A stretch of 64,000 nucleotides of DNA from Aricia agestis (GCF_905147365.1 NC_056418.1:8059262-8123261); one strand, 5' to 3'. Numbered from the stretch's first letter, positions 12,101-27,100 are shown. Numbers and translations are program-made. The notes: generated by a model from the sequence alone, not told the origin.

Positions 12101-15100
12101 TTTTTTTACAGGGATTTATGTTTTCGATAAATTTTTAACGAGTTAAAAAAACCTCTGAAACTGAACTGTAGTTGAGTATATACGTACAATATTATGTACT
12201 AGCTGTTGCCCGCGACTTCGTCCGCGTGGAACTCAGTTTATAGCGCGCGATGTTCAGACAACAAAATTTATGTCAAAAGCTTTTTTAAAAAAACCCTGGT
12301 ACCCTTAAGAGGACACAACAGGGGCTAGAGAAATGAAAAAAAAGTACGTGTAATATCTATAGCTGTCTCCCTTACCTCAAGCCTATACCGCAGAACGCGA
12401 TAGAGACAACTGCAGAAAATCCAGAAAATCAACGATTCGTTGTCCCCTGATTCCTTCTCTAAAACTTAACCGATTTAAGTACTTTTTTCATTAAAGATTA
12501 AAAAAAGGCTTGAGCTGTGTTCCTATGTTTTGCTTTTTTTGTATAATCTAGCCAAATCTGTTTTCTAGACGTTTGAACACAGCGGAAAATCTGGCCATTT
12601 TTTTGGGTTTTTGAACGTTCATATCTTATTTAATACTTAAATTATGAAAAAAAAGAAAACATAGGGACATTGTATTAGTGGCCCTAGATATTCAGGAAAA
12701 AAATTATAACTCTACTAGCATTATCCAGGGAGGAAACAGGGGACAACGTTTGTATGGAAAAAAGGGCGGTGTGGAATCCTCTTAAATCAAAACAACCATA
12801 AACAGCTGTGCAGTGTGCACATAACTTATTTCATTTTTTTAAATTAAACTTTATTTATGCCAAATTTTAAAGTATATTTAGCCCCCCAATTACACAACTT
12901 CACCCATAAACTATTTATCATTGATAAATTTAAGGTTACGTCACTCATCAGTCATCACTGCATAGATAAAGTACAAAGTTATAATTTAATAAAGTATATA
13001 AAGAAATGACAATCGAAAAACAGATAATCAAATGTAAGATGATACCACCTCTTATAGAAAGACTTTTGCGCAAGCGTCAGCGCGATTTAGGAGACGGCAC
13101 GGCGCCATCTATTATGTATTTTTGGAAGTAACTTAATTTGAACAAATTTACGGATTTTTACCCCCTTACAACCCTTTTTTCCAGTTAAAAAGTAGCCTAT
13201 GTCCTTTCTCAGGCTTTAGACTATCTGTGTACAAAATTTCATTACAATCGGTTCGGTAGTTTTGGCGTGAAAGCGAGACAGACAGACAGACAGACAGAGA
13301 TACTTTCGCATTTATAATATTAGTATAGATTTAATTAACACCAAACAGAAAAGAAGTTGAGTAATTTTCGCACTTAGTCGCATTTTTCTCCTTTAGATTC
13401 ACTTCGCATAAGGTGCAGTATTTTTGTATCTGTGGACAAGAGAGGAATCTGCACCATCTCATGTTTTTCCTACAGTTTGTGAGTATTTTCGCCTTTCGGC
13501 CCGGTTTTAGGCCTCTTCTTGCATTCTCTATAAAATTCTTCAAGAGTTTTTCTTCATTGGACAGAGTAGTTGTAACGAGTTCTGTGGTGGTTTCGATTTC
13601 TGTAGTATCCTCGAGTAAGTATTCTGTGCTGTTGAAAAATTCATTCATCTTTCTCTCTTCGACTATATTCTTTAGCGAAATATTTTTCTTCTTTATATTG
13701 CCGCTGCCATCGAAACGAATAATTTGTGGATTGTTTCCAACGGAACGCCATGGACTGAAATATATTTCGGTATCCTACAAATTCATAAAAATATTTTATT
13801 ACCGTTTATGATTTAATCGGCGTCTTTGAGAAAAAATAATTCTGAGGACTTCCAAAAGTTATTTTCATCTACTACAGACCCTCCAATAACTATAATTTTC
13901 TTTTGTTGGGAGGTGTTCCTAACAAGGTATCTATTGTCATTGATGTTCATGAGCAAATTAAGCAAACATTCGGTGGCAGACTAGAAATGAGTAGATTACA
14001 AAATGTCTCTCGCAGAAACATTTGTAAGTTACCGTAGGATGAAAGCATAAATGGTCAAGTAATTCCTATAACATTATGCTTTCTTAATCTGCAATTAATT
14101 TATGCATCAACAATGTTATTAACTATCCAAGTGTAACTAACTTGAGTTATGGAAGAGTGTACAGTATCTACATAATAACAGTACATACTGTTATGTTCTG
14201 TTATGTACTCACATGTCCGGCACGCGATCTCCGAGCCAAATATACAAAAATAAGTACGTTAATACGCGTTAGAAATATTTTAGCCGTAGATTTTTTAAGC
14301 GATAACTCCATGTATACGGGCAATAAACGACTAAGCGCTCCTCCTTATCGCTCCTTCGAGGAGAGTACTGTTTATAAATAAAAACCTTTATTACTTTCTA
14401 GTTCTGTTATTTCAACAAACTCGTTACGTAAGAGTTACATCATTTTATGTATGCTGTGTCCCTTTGCTAACTCTTTTGACGTACAGTCTGATTTCAAAAA
14501 TGCTTTGTCGGTTGCGACGAACGTGACGCATTTCTGAGTTTCGCAGAGAGTCGCTTTTCCAAACAGTTTTCCCGCCATTTTGGTTTTCAAATCGTCGATT
14601 AATTTGAAGGCTTTGGTTGTTGGCACATCGATCACAGAAACGGGGGCTACTGTGTCTGAAAACATAGAGAAGCGAATAAGTTACATACCAAACTACAAAT
14701 GTGATGATAAGAAACACCTTAGGGGGATATTAGATTATCATATATATTGGATCCGAGATCATTGAGTCAATGATATTGGATAATGTAATATAGACATATG
14801 ATTTATTTCTTCCTTGATCATAGATTTTTAAAATTTGCTGAGAGATTGGATCCAATACGGTCATAGAAATAGGTGTTACCAGTTATTTAATATAAAAAGA
14901 GTTTTTAATTTATTGTTCGTTAATATGTTTCAAATAATATACTTAATGTAATTATTTTTCTAATTATATACTTGGATAATCTTGCTGAAAAAACAAAAAA
15001 ACAAGCCATATTAAAAATGACGATGTCTTTTGACAAATCGAATTCTCTTTGATCTAGAAACCCTGACGTCAATACCTGTCAGCGTTAGCGCTCTCCATTG

Positions 15101-18100
15101 GCTATTGAAACCACATATGACGTAAAATATTATCAATGAAATATGATAATGTAATATGCAGATATGATCAAATGATCATATATATATATTGGATCCTATA
15201 TATGATCATAGAAATGATCCAAAATAAATGATAATGTAATACCCCCCTTAGAATCGCTTGTCATTGCAAATCCTTTGCAAAAATATTTTCATGCTTTTTG
15301 TTTTACAAAGTAACGTTAACGTAACTCTTACGTTTTGCAATAAGTAGTGAATATAACCTCTTTGGCAAAAATTCTTAAACGAAACTAAATAATATTTACT
15401 TGTTCACAAATAACTAGCATTAAGTTCCTATGCGTCATAAATATTCGAAGGGAACATAATACGCTACTTATTGTTTGTTCTTTGTGAGGGATTTAAAATA
15501 AGTAGGGTTTAGTATTACCTGCACTAAGTTTTGCGGTGCAGTGTCCTTTTGCATTAAATCTTTCCTGCGGCTCGCAAATTCTTTCAAGACATACTTTGTT
15601 TGCGCAGTTTATAGAATGACATACGTCCTCTGAACATAATGTGAGCATTCCATTTAAATGCTTCCCGACAAAGAATACAAATTGACGTGCGATAGAATTT
15701 ACATCTTTCCAATTTGTTTCGTTAAATATTTCCTTATCGATTGCAACAGAAACGTTACTAAGTATTTTCTTATTTGTGACATTGAGTTCCTTCTGTTCTT
15801 TTTGAATCGATAGAACGCCAATTGATGTTATTGAATCATTGCTCGAATTATAAGGAGGCCAGTACAATAATTTGTAATCTTCGTTTACTTCAGGGACATA
15901 TTTTACTGGCTTAGTTTGCCTTCGGTTGCGTGTTTTTATTGGCTCAGTTTTAGCACCATCGAATTTTTCGATGCTGTTTCCTAGGCTTTGGAAATCTTCT
16001 GTATTATTCCTTATTACGACGTAACTTGCCTTTAATATCTTTTCGCCCGTTGAGCCAGTGCTATTTTCAATTTTATTAACATTTACTGTTGTCATATGTT
16101 CCTTGTTAACAATGTTGTTGATTTCTAACTTTTGAAAACTATGTAAGGAAGAATTAACATTTTTCAACGTAGAATTTTTATCAGTATTTATTATGTCTTT
16201 GATACTAGGACTTGTGGTGTTTTTGTCAGTTGTAAATTTTGTTTTTAACAATGCGTCGTCGTCTAGGCTATTTATCGATAAATGGTTTTTGTTTTTATGC
16301 CTCCTTCCTACCTTGTTTGAATGTCTGGCCTTCTTTTTATAGAATGAAACCTTTTTGTTAGGCAAAATTATGTGGCTGTTGTTATTGTTAAATGACCGCA
16401 TTGAAAAAAAGTTTAGAAATGGATTGTGCTTTTGATCTTTGGCGCCAAAACTTTCCTCTCTTTTATCTCCTACAAATATTTTTGAAAGTATGCTTGTTAG
16501 TGTTTCAATAAAGTCATCCATTTTAAGTTCCACATTAATGTTTATGTTTAGGTTGTCTTTGTTTAGGTCATCATTTGCTTCGTCTTTGAAGTATGGCTCA
16601 TATGAATTTGTATTAAAATCAGAGTTACACTTACACGGAAAAACATTATCTTCACAATTGCAAGTATCAAGAGTATTTAATAGAGATGTTATTTTAGGAT
16701 GCCTGTCAGATTTTCTAAGTATTTTGTTTTTATATGGGTAGAATGAATCGGATACGAAACGGTTAAGATTTCGGGGGAATTTAAGATCTTTAGAACTTTG
16801 ATATTTAGAAAATGTTCTAGTATATTTAGGTAAATTGGATGCCGTTTCTTTTATGTTCATTCTATGCTTATGTTTTTTGTCTAAAAATGTTTGATAATTC
16901 GAAACTAACTCGTCAATGCTTTCTTTTTCATCGCTATCGTTATAAACATTAGAGTCGAATCCAGATTTCTGTAATGAAAAAAAAATATATGTTTTCAAAT
17001 ATTTTGAATGTCTTTATTTTGTATCATAAACCGATTGGAAATTTCGCATTACTAAACGTTTGAAAACTTACCAAGTTGTCATTGAATTCGTTTATAACAT
17101 CAGCTAAGTCACTAACAATTATTGTTTCAAATGGTGGTAAAATCTCTACATCTGCTGTCACATAATCTGCAATTTTTATAAAGCTTGTGTTATTTAAATT
17201 AGTATAGTTTCGAGGCTTCCTAAAATATTTGAAAAAATATATATTTAACATAAATTTAAAATATTCTTACCATCAACATTGCATCGAATATAATTTTTAA
17301 AGCATAATATTATAATGGTTAATGTTACCACTGAATTCATAGTAAGCCTGTTTTTCTTACAAATAGACGTTTTCAAAACTCTGCTAAAGCTGAAATGAAA
17401 TACTTTAAGCTTAGTGGTAAATTACTATTCTTATCTTTGTTTTGAATTGTTCAATAAACTGCTGGTTAGTTATCGATTCGTTTGCTTACACCTCTCTATT
17501 GTTCTCTATCGATTTTTTTTTAATTAAAAATTGAATTAAAAATGTCTTGATAATGAATTATGAAGTACAAAGCCATGGCCCATGATCATAATTTGGTACA
17601 TAAATATAATATGTAAACATAAATATAATATTTTGAAGGTCTCGTTTATCTTCACTGACATGAGCCTGTGACACAGGTTCACATGATTTATGCTTTGATT
17701 GACTGAATTTAAGCTTTGATGATAGCTTAAACGTAACTGTTTTAAGAAAAATAAGGAAATAGAATCAAAATGAAAAATGTATGTTCTAAGTTAAACCTTC
17801 AATTTGGGTAGGAATGATCTTAAATACCGCATTCAGATAGATTTTGATGATATGTTAATTTTAATTTTATTAACAGTTTGAAGTTGTATGAAGTTAGTGT
17901 CAGAAACTTCTTTTAATATAAAGTAATTATTAAATCTCTGTAAATATGGCCGCAAGACACTATGCCATATTAAACACTTAATAATTTAGTTTCATTTATT
18001 TCATTGAAACTGCGTCTTACAGGAATCCAACAGCAGCAATGCGGAGGCAGAGCGGCTCACGATGCACCGGTGCATCGTCACCAGCATCATCGAGAGCGAA

Positions 18101-21100
18101 ACTGTCTACGTCGAGTGCTTGTACGTTATGGAGAAGGTAAGACTTTCATTTTGAGAATGAGGATGAGTAATACTTGAGGGTGAAATAATTTTATTCATAA
18201 TCTTTTTTTTCCGCAGTATATGAACGCAATCAAAGCGACGCTGTCGACGTCTCAACCTGTGATATCGGAGGAGGAGTTCGGGACGATATTCTACAAGATA
18301 TCGGAATTGCACGAGCTGCACAAGAGCTTCCTGGAGGGACTGAAGAAAGCGGTCGCCAGCTGGGAGGAGCCGCTCTCAGTTGGAATACATTTTAAGAAAA
18401 TGGTGAGTAACTGGACATCTACTACACATATTTTGCTTTATAATTTGTAAATAGTAATTACATTATCCACAAAGGTTCCATATCAATACTACTTACCTTA
18501 CATTATAAGTAACCTTTCTGGAAGATCTGGTGTCTATGTATGTTCATTTTCGTTGTAAAAAATACAGGCTTTCAGACCATTCTTGTTATATAAAACGTTT
18601 CTACGAAATAGATGAATATTCGGCCGCATACTTTTATTCTCTATTTGATTCAAATCGTTCTAGATCTTTCTTACATTGAATACAAAACTTAGAGCTTGTG
18701 TGCGTGCGTGTAGGTGACTAATATAATAATAATGTATGTTCCAGGCTGAGAATATAAATGTGTACGGCGCGTTCCTGCACAACTACGGTCGCGCGACGGA
18801 CGCGGTGCGCCGGCGCTGCAGCAGCTCGCCGCGGTTCGCCGACCTCACGCGCCAGATCGCCTGCCGCGGCCAGCCCGTGTCGCTCGATGACTTGCTGCAC
18901 AAGCCCGTCGCGCGTGTACAGAAGAACGCGCTCGTATTGCACGTACGTATACGTAGATTATCGAATTAGGGACGGGGCCTATTCTCATGGTGCGTTGCGG
19001 CGGCGTTGCAGCAGCTCGCCGCGCTTCGCCGACTTCACTCGCCTGCCGCGACCAGCCCGTCTTGCTCGACGACCTGCTGCACAAACCCATCGCGCGCGTG
19101 CAGAAGAACGCGCTAGTGCTGTAAGTACGTGTCATGTACGTGTACGCATACTTTCGTACTCGGTGGGTGGAGCCTAATCTCGTGACGCGGTGCGGCGGCG
19201 CTGCAGCAGCCTGCCGCGTCCAACCCGTCTTGCTCGACGACCTGCTGCATAAGCCCGTCGCGCGCCTGCTGAAGAACGCGCTAGTGCTGCATGTAGGTAC
19301 ACACAGGGTGAGACACACACTCATGCGTGGGACAGCATGTCACCATACTGGGGGTGGGCCTATACTCATAAGTTGAATGTCGCTTCCATTGCAGGCTGTC
19401 ACACTCACGCGTGTGCGTTCAGTTGTGCGTTCACATAATCTTATTTAGTAACAATTATATTAATTGGGATAATAAAATAGTTTTTTTTAATTGCAGGATC
19501 TGATAAAATACACGCCAGCGAGTCATCCCGATCACGCCATGTTGACTGACGCTTTGAACATGACGCAGCATTTCCTTGACGAATTCAACATCATTCAGAC
19601 TAAATCTATGTTCCCTGTAAGTTACTTCTTCGGACCTTATATTATATAAGAATAACACAATGTATGTTCTTTCAATTTTTGTTTCGACATTTTGTAATTT
19701 ACAGAATGCTGATCGCGCTCAGCGAAGACTCGTCAAGAACTCATTCATAGTCGAACTATCGGATGGTCACAGGAAACTGAGGCATTTGTTCTTGTTCAAC
19801 GATGTCATTGCGTGTGCAAAGTACAAGGTAATAACTTTTATTTGGGGTAATATACAATTGTTTGAGTTCTAAAATCAGAATTTCTTTTTAAAAAGTTAAA
19901 TTAAGTATTTTAAATTTTCAAGAATCTTGAGTGTCTTCAACTTACTATACCTACGATAATATTTCCTTATAATTATATTATTAGACATTTATTCCGACGG
20001 TATTTCGCTCTTTGGCTGTCATTTGCACGAGCTTCGTATATTTCTGACTTTTTACATGCGCACGCTTTTCATAAATCTGCCATCGACGTCAGCCTTTCCT
20101 AACTTTCGGCAGGCGTCGGGTCGCGATAAGTTCACGTTCGAGCTGAAGTGGTACATCCCGCTGTCGGACATAGTGGTGGTGGAAGAGGAGGCGGGGGGCG
20201 CGGCCGAGCGGGAGACGTCGCCCGCCAACATCGTCGCGCTCAAGTCGCAGGCCTGCACCGTGCGGGACCAGATACTGGCGGAGGAGAGGGCCGCACATGA
20301 TGATAAGGTTGGAATTTATAGTAGCCTTCATATATTTTTTAAGCGAAATAACAATATGAAGTATTAATAGGTGTAGGTGCTGCATAAATAAATTATTAAA
20401 ATTATGCATCTTCTCTACAGAAAATCCGTCTAGGCAGTCGCAATATAGCCGAGAAACAGCGGAAGAAGTTAGCAGAGTTAGAAGGGCAGCTGGTGCTGGC
20501 GTCTCCTAACCTGGTGTTCCGTGTCGGGGCGAAGCCCCCGGGCGCCGCGGCGCTCCAGCGGCAGCACGTGTTCTTCCTCAGCTCAGAGTACGAGCGTACG
20601 CAGTGGATCGACTCCATACACGCGCTGCAGGTAATTTAACTATTACTTAGTTTACTGAAATGGCAGTTATGGGATATCCTATAAATAAGAGTTGTAGTTT
20701 GTAGTCTAAAATCGAATGCAATAAATTGTAACTTGTATAGCAGTTTAATAGGTAAAATAGAAATAATGTTCACGTGATATCTTACAAGAAAATCTAATTA
20801 CTAACTGTATAAATAGGTATTAATGTGTTTATTTTAATTGAGCATCCAGAATCCAGATAGTATCAAGCTAATGACGATAAGATAATGATGAAAACATTAT
20901 CTTAACAATGGTATTCATGACCAGAGCAAGTGCCCGTTTACATTGATACAATAGCAAGCGCTTGGCACTATCTGGATTCTGGATGCTCAATTGAAATAAA
21001 CACATTAATACCTATTTATACAGTTAGTAATAAATATTTATGTGCGGTAAAGGCGTCGTCGGCGCCGCCGGCGGGCACGGGCGCGGTGTCGATGCTGGAG

Positions 21101-24100
21101 CTGCAGACGTGGGTGACGGCGTGCCGCAGCTACCTGCAGACGGACATGGGCTCGTACCTGCTGCGCTCCGGCCGCGACGACTCCCTGCTGCTCGGCGACC
21201 TGCAGCTCCACGTCGGCGGCATGACCGCGCCGCTCGACGCGCCCGCAGGTACGCTAGCACAAAAGTCACACTATACCGCACCTTAGTATCTTACGACTAA
21301 ATATGACAGGATAAATATGTATTGTATGATATTTTTAATAACTCGCATTTTTAACTTTTCTTTTGTAAAACTTTTCAAAACTTCAAAATATGCATATTGG
21401 CATGTACATGTACGGAAATTTACTTTGATGATAAACTTAGAGCGTTTACAGACGAACATCACTTCTCGACGGCATGCGTCGACGGCGCACGTTGACGGTG
21501 CCTTAGACGCGTGCCGCCGACAAGTACCGTTCGCCTGTAATGACGGTCGCAAGACTTTCCAAGTTTCTCAAACGATACTATGTATTACAATAATGAAGAT
21601 TAAGTTTAAAATCATATGACACTGAAAATGCTCGCCGCTGCGCTGCCATTCCGGTGTGAATCGGCCCTTAAAGTGCGCATCCATCGGGTCGGAATCGGAC
21701 CGTACGGCGCTGATGGATTTGTTGGTTTTTATTGAATTCTATGGTACTGCGTCTGAAACTTCATTTCTGCGCCTGGCAAATTATAAATGATGACGCTCCG
21801 TACGCTCCGATTCCCTCTGACGTCCGTCCGACCCGGTGGACGCGCAGCTTTAGACTCGCATGTGCCAGTCTCGATTATTGTCAATCGTTTGTCAATTTAT
21901 CATCTCTTCTCTTTCAAAAATATATCGAGAGATGTGTGATTTAATCGTATAAAATGTTTCCATTACAGATTACTACATCGTCATCGAAGTAGACTCGTAC
22001 GGTCATTATTTCCGTAAGGCGAAATCGAAGTTGGTGTGTCGGAGCGCACAGCCGCGGTGGAACGAGAGCTTCACGATAGACCTCGAAGGCTCGCAGAATC
22101 TGCGGCTACTGCTGTACGAGGACGCCGCGAGACCCGTGCTAAGGGGGAAGTGTACGCTCAAGGTAAAATGTTAAAAAAATAATTTCTAATTCAGACGTTA
22201 CGACATTTTTTTGTTTTTGCCTATTTTAACGTTTTTTTTAACGTAAAAATGTTGTATAATAACATACACAGAGTAAATCTTTCTGTTAGTAAATCAATTC
22301 GATAAGACGAAAATTGCAATATATTTAGTTGTTTTATTTGTAGGTATTTACATAACCTAAATACAAATTAAAAATTACTATTTACATTTTACATAAACAT
22401 AAGTTTAAACTCGCTGATGACGTCTACGTTGCAACGTTGCACAGAGGATCCTCTGTGCGTTGTTACTACTAAAAATACACACGACTTACGAATAAAAATA
22501 CGTCTGTCCAGTTGTCTCGCGAGTGGGTGTCAGTGGCGGCGTCCCGCACGGTGTGCCTGGGCGGCGGGTCGCTGCCGCTGCGGCTGCGCGTGCTGCCGCC
22601 CGAGCGCTCCGCCTCGCACGTCCCCAGTGCCAAGTCCGGCGCGCTATTCGGTGCTAAAATCACGCATGTCGCTAAGTGAGTATGCAAGAAACTAAGCTAT
22701 TTTTAACTAAGCAAGCCCCTAGACGATAAATTTTATTGCGCAATATCACGTATTGTGCAATATTATTGACTGTCTAGGGTTAATATTGAACGCGCCCGGC
22801 CTTTCAATCTTATTGTCAAATAAATTGTTCAATAATATGGTTCTATGATATTGCACGATAAAATTAATCGTCTAGGGGCCCACTTATATAGGTTATTTTC
22901 TGTTACTACACAACTATTGTACAATTTAGTGTCAATCGGAAAAATGCAATATTAGTGATACTTGTGTTCCAGTCTCTTTCTTAGCCCAAAATGTTGCTAA
23001 TAAAATCTAATACAATGCTGTCATTTATATATTATATTAATATGTTAATACAATGTGTATTTTAATAACACATTGTCAGGAATGAGAATATCGTTTATGC
23101 TATGCGATTTAAAAACGACGTTCTTTCATGCGATTTGAACGCAGGGTTCGCAAACAGAAAAACAAAGTCGAACCTAGTATAGTTGACTTCAGCAGAAGCA
23201 ATTTATAACAACACTATACTAAACCTAGCCTAGCTTTATATGTCCCAACAGCGAACCGAAACGTTAGTTATGAATTTCAGACGCGAGAAACGCAGCATAC
23301 CGTTCATAATAAGTGCGTGCGTGCGCGAGGTGGAGCGGCGCGGGATACTGGAGGTGGGCATCTACCGCGTCTCCGGCAGCGCCTCAGACCTCAACCGACT
23401 GAAGAAGAGCTTCGAGACCAGTGAGTTACCCAAATACTTAATTGGCATTCTTTACGCCTCTAGCCCACCGACGCTGCCAACTGCGAAACAGCGGCAAACC
23501 GATTTATTGTCTCATCCGCCACAGGACAATGCGTTATATTGCATCTTGCTCTATTCCTGTTTCGCAGATAGCAGTTCGAATCGTCGGTGGACTAGAGGCG
23601 TTTGGGTACACAATTTGACAACTTAATAGCCAATAAACGCTCAGCACGCCTTGTATTGACCAATAACAACGCGATAGTTTTCGAATCAGAGTCGAACGGA
23701 AATTGATAATGAAAAAAAAACTCCTTTCAGCAAAATATCTAGAAGTAGCTAGTAATATCATCTTTTCTCTTTAGTAAACAGTAAACACACAACAGAGATA
23801 CTGTCATGATGAACGATTAATTTTTTTTTTTTTTAATCTTTATTTATTAAGAGGTTTTTATACATAAGTACATGACAACCCCATCTTATCTTATACAATT
23901 GTAGATACATTAACTTAATACTAATTCTTAACTATTAATATTAATTGATAAGCTGATAGATGCAAATCTCACCAAAACCTTAAGTTCCTTTGAGTTATTA
24001 ACTTGCGACAATAAATTATGAAACATTCCTACGTCAGTTCTGTTGAGACTTAGGTCTAGCAGTAGCTGCCGACGTCGCGGCTCGTGCCGGACACACTCCG

Positions 24101-27100
24101 CCAGCAGATGGTGTGCGTCCTCCACCACGCCGCACACTGAACAGTTCGGAGAATCACTCAATCTCATCATATGCTTGAATCTATTAAGCGGAATGTGTCC
24201 GGAACGCAGTCGATACAAAATAACGCAGTTTTGTCTGCTGAAATCGGTATTGTCGCACCAGGGTATACGAGGGGGTTCGGCTTGCAGTGTCCTATACCAT
24301 ATACCTTTCTCTTTAGAACTCCTATCGAAATATTCCTTCCATTCTATTCTACACTTATATTTATATGCATTTATATGATCTAAAAACGTAGCTTTATACG
24401 TTATTATTATACCGTCTATAGAACCCTCTTTCGCCAGCCTGTCGGCCTCCTCGTTACCCGTAAGTCCAATGTGCGACGGGACCCATTGCAATCTCACAGT
24501 TATGTTTTTTCTCATCAGTGTCATTATTGCTTCCATTATTTTATAAGCTATCGGTGAACCTCTATAGCTAGAGGTGCAACGAGCTATATGTTGTAGTGAA
24601 CTTTTACTATCCGTGCAAATAAGAATGTATTTAGAAGGTATGTGCTGCGCATAACTGAGCGCCTGTGAGATTGCAATGAGCTCCAAAGACATAATAGAAG
24701 TAGTAGCCAGTATTTTAAATTTATTATTACTACATTCCCCTCTACACGAAGGATCATAAAATGCAGCTCCCTGATTACCACCCGACTTAGAGGCATCGGT
24801 ATATAGAAAATGAAAATTTTGATATTTATTTCTTAACTCTATAATAACATTAAATTTAAGTTCATTGTAACCATACAATCTCTTCGGATCAGTCAAGCTC
24901 TCCAAAGTGGAGTGGATCACACTATTCGCATCAAAGTTACTGACCCATGCATTTAGCGAAAACATCTCTAGCGGGTAACACGATTCTATTATTTCATTAC
25001 TTGTTTGATCCCACGTTTCTACAAGCAGGGGTAATTTTTATTTCTCCAAAAAGTATTATTTTTACAAAACACTGAGAGTTCGGACAGAATATTTAGTGTC
25101 GGGTTATCTTTAAAAGACTGCGCCTTTAATAAATATTTGTAAGCTAAATATTTTCTACGTACATACAGTGGACACACACAAAGTTCAGTCTCCATGACAT
25201 AAACTGGAGTGGTTCTGATGAAACCGCCTATGACACGCAAAGCCTGGTTTTGTATCCTGTCGAGTCTATCCAAATGAACTTTAGCACTATTATTATAAAG
25301 GTAGCTTCCATAATCTATCCTACTCCGAAGTAAGGAAATATAAATCCTGCGCAAGTGCTTGGGATGTACACCCCAGCTAGATCCTGTTAATATCTTCATA
25401 ACATTTAATATTTTTTGTGTCTTTTCAGATATTTCTTTTATGTGTTTACCCCACCTTAAGCCCTTATCCAGCCAAAATCCTAAATATTTATAATTATCAA
25501 CTACTTCTAACTCTTGTGAATCTAATTTTAATGAAAGTGTATAGTTTTTACGTCCCCTATTAAATAAACATATTTTAGATTTGTTAACTGATAAAGTTAA
25601 TCCTATATCCCTTAATAATGATGAAAAAACGTTTAGGGCAAATTGCATTTTTTCAACACATTCCAATATACTGTTCCTGCAGCCACTAATATAAAAAACA
25701 AAATCGTCAGCATACTGACTTTGAAGAACCATCTTAATTTGTTTAACAATTTTTGCCGTACTGATATTAAATAATTGAGGGGACAAGGGGTCCCCCTGTG
25801 CTAATCCTCTAAAGGTCGATCTTATAATATTTAAAATATTTAAATTTCGTTGACTTAAAAAATTCCACAAATAAATACATATTCTTTTACCCATTTCAAG
25901 CCTATCTAATTCAGTAACGAGTTTTTCTATAAGTAAATTATTATATGCATTATCTACGTCTAAAAATAACACTAATGTAGGAACTTCCTTCGAAAACCCC
26001 AATTGAATATATGAAATCAGTCTAGCTAAACAATCCAAAGAACTCTGACCTCTTCTGAAACCCGTCGTACTGCGAGACAGTAACTGATTCTTTTCTATGA
26101 ACCATTCTATGCGTTTTTGTAGTAACAGGTGAAATGTTTTACATAAACAATTAATCAAAAATATTGGTCTTAATTTTGGTGGTAAATTTGGGTCATTACA
26201 AGCTTTTGGTATGGGCACTATTTTAATATCTCTCCACTGAGTCGGAATTACTCCGGTTTTTAGAATTAAATTAAATATTTTAAGAATATAACACTTACAG
26301 ATGTAAGGAGAATAGTAAATCATGGAGTATGTAATTTCGTCAATGCCTGGTGCAGTATCCTTTTTCTTTAAGATATTGCATAACTCTGGGTAGGTGAATT
26401 CAGCCTCCATGACCGCATTGCTAGATGTAAGAGACGGACACTTCACCTGTACATAGTCCGGTGCCAAACTACAGAGTAATTCTTCATTTCTTTCCTGTGA
26501 CACAATATAAGAACTTTTCTTTATTCCTTTAATCCAACGTAATTTATTCCACATTTCAGTGGCTGTTAATGAATTATCTATCGCAGAACAATGTAATTGC
26601 CAGTCATTAAATTTTGCCTTCCTGATTTCTGTCTTAAATTCGCGGATAGCCTTTTCAAATCTATTTAAATTCTCCGGAGTAGGATTTTTACGAAATTTAC
26701 TTAAGGCCAACCTTCTACAAGCTACGAGGCGAGATAATTCTGAATTCCAGTACCTTTTCGGTGTAAAATTACTGGTTGGATTTTGACAAATTTTAATGTA
26801 AGGTATAAATTTATCAGCGGCCGTATTTATTTGAGTAATGAGGCTATTGTACATTTCTTCCACTTCAGATAATGAATCTGGCACCGACCAATTATTCTGT
26901 AAATAGTTTTTATATTCATCCCAATCAGCTAATTTAATATTTCTTTTTTTGACAAATTGTTTAGTTCCAGAGTATCGATACTTTAGTTTAATACACAAAT
27001 GATCACTTCCTAAATTTTCATTTAAAATTTTAAAATCAAAATTCACTGCAATATCTGAAGAAACAAATGCGATATCGGGACTAGAAGTCTGTAAAATATT

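Noticed and set aside
17072..17251. Start of the 611-aa protein at the ATG at 17251
   Set aside because: It would lack a signal peptide; the upstream ATG at 17340 gives one and joins in phase through the acceptor at 17167-17168.
18845..19324. Minus-strand 159-aa open frame over the DH exon copies
   Set aside because: Antisense shadow created by GC-rich repeated exon sequence.
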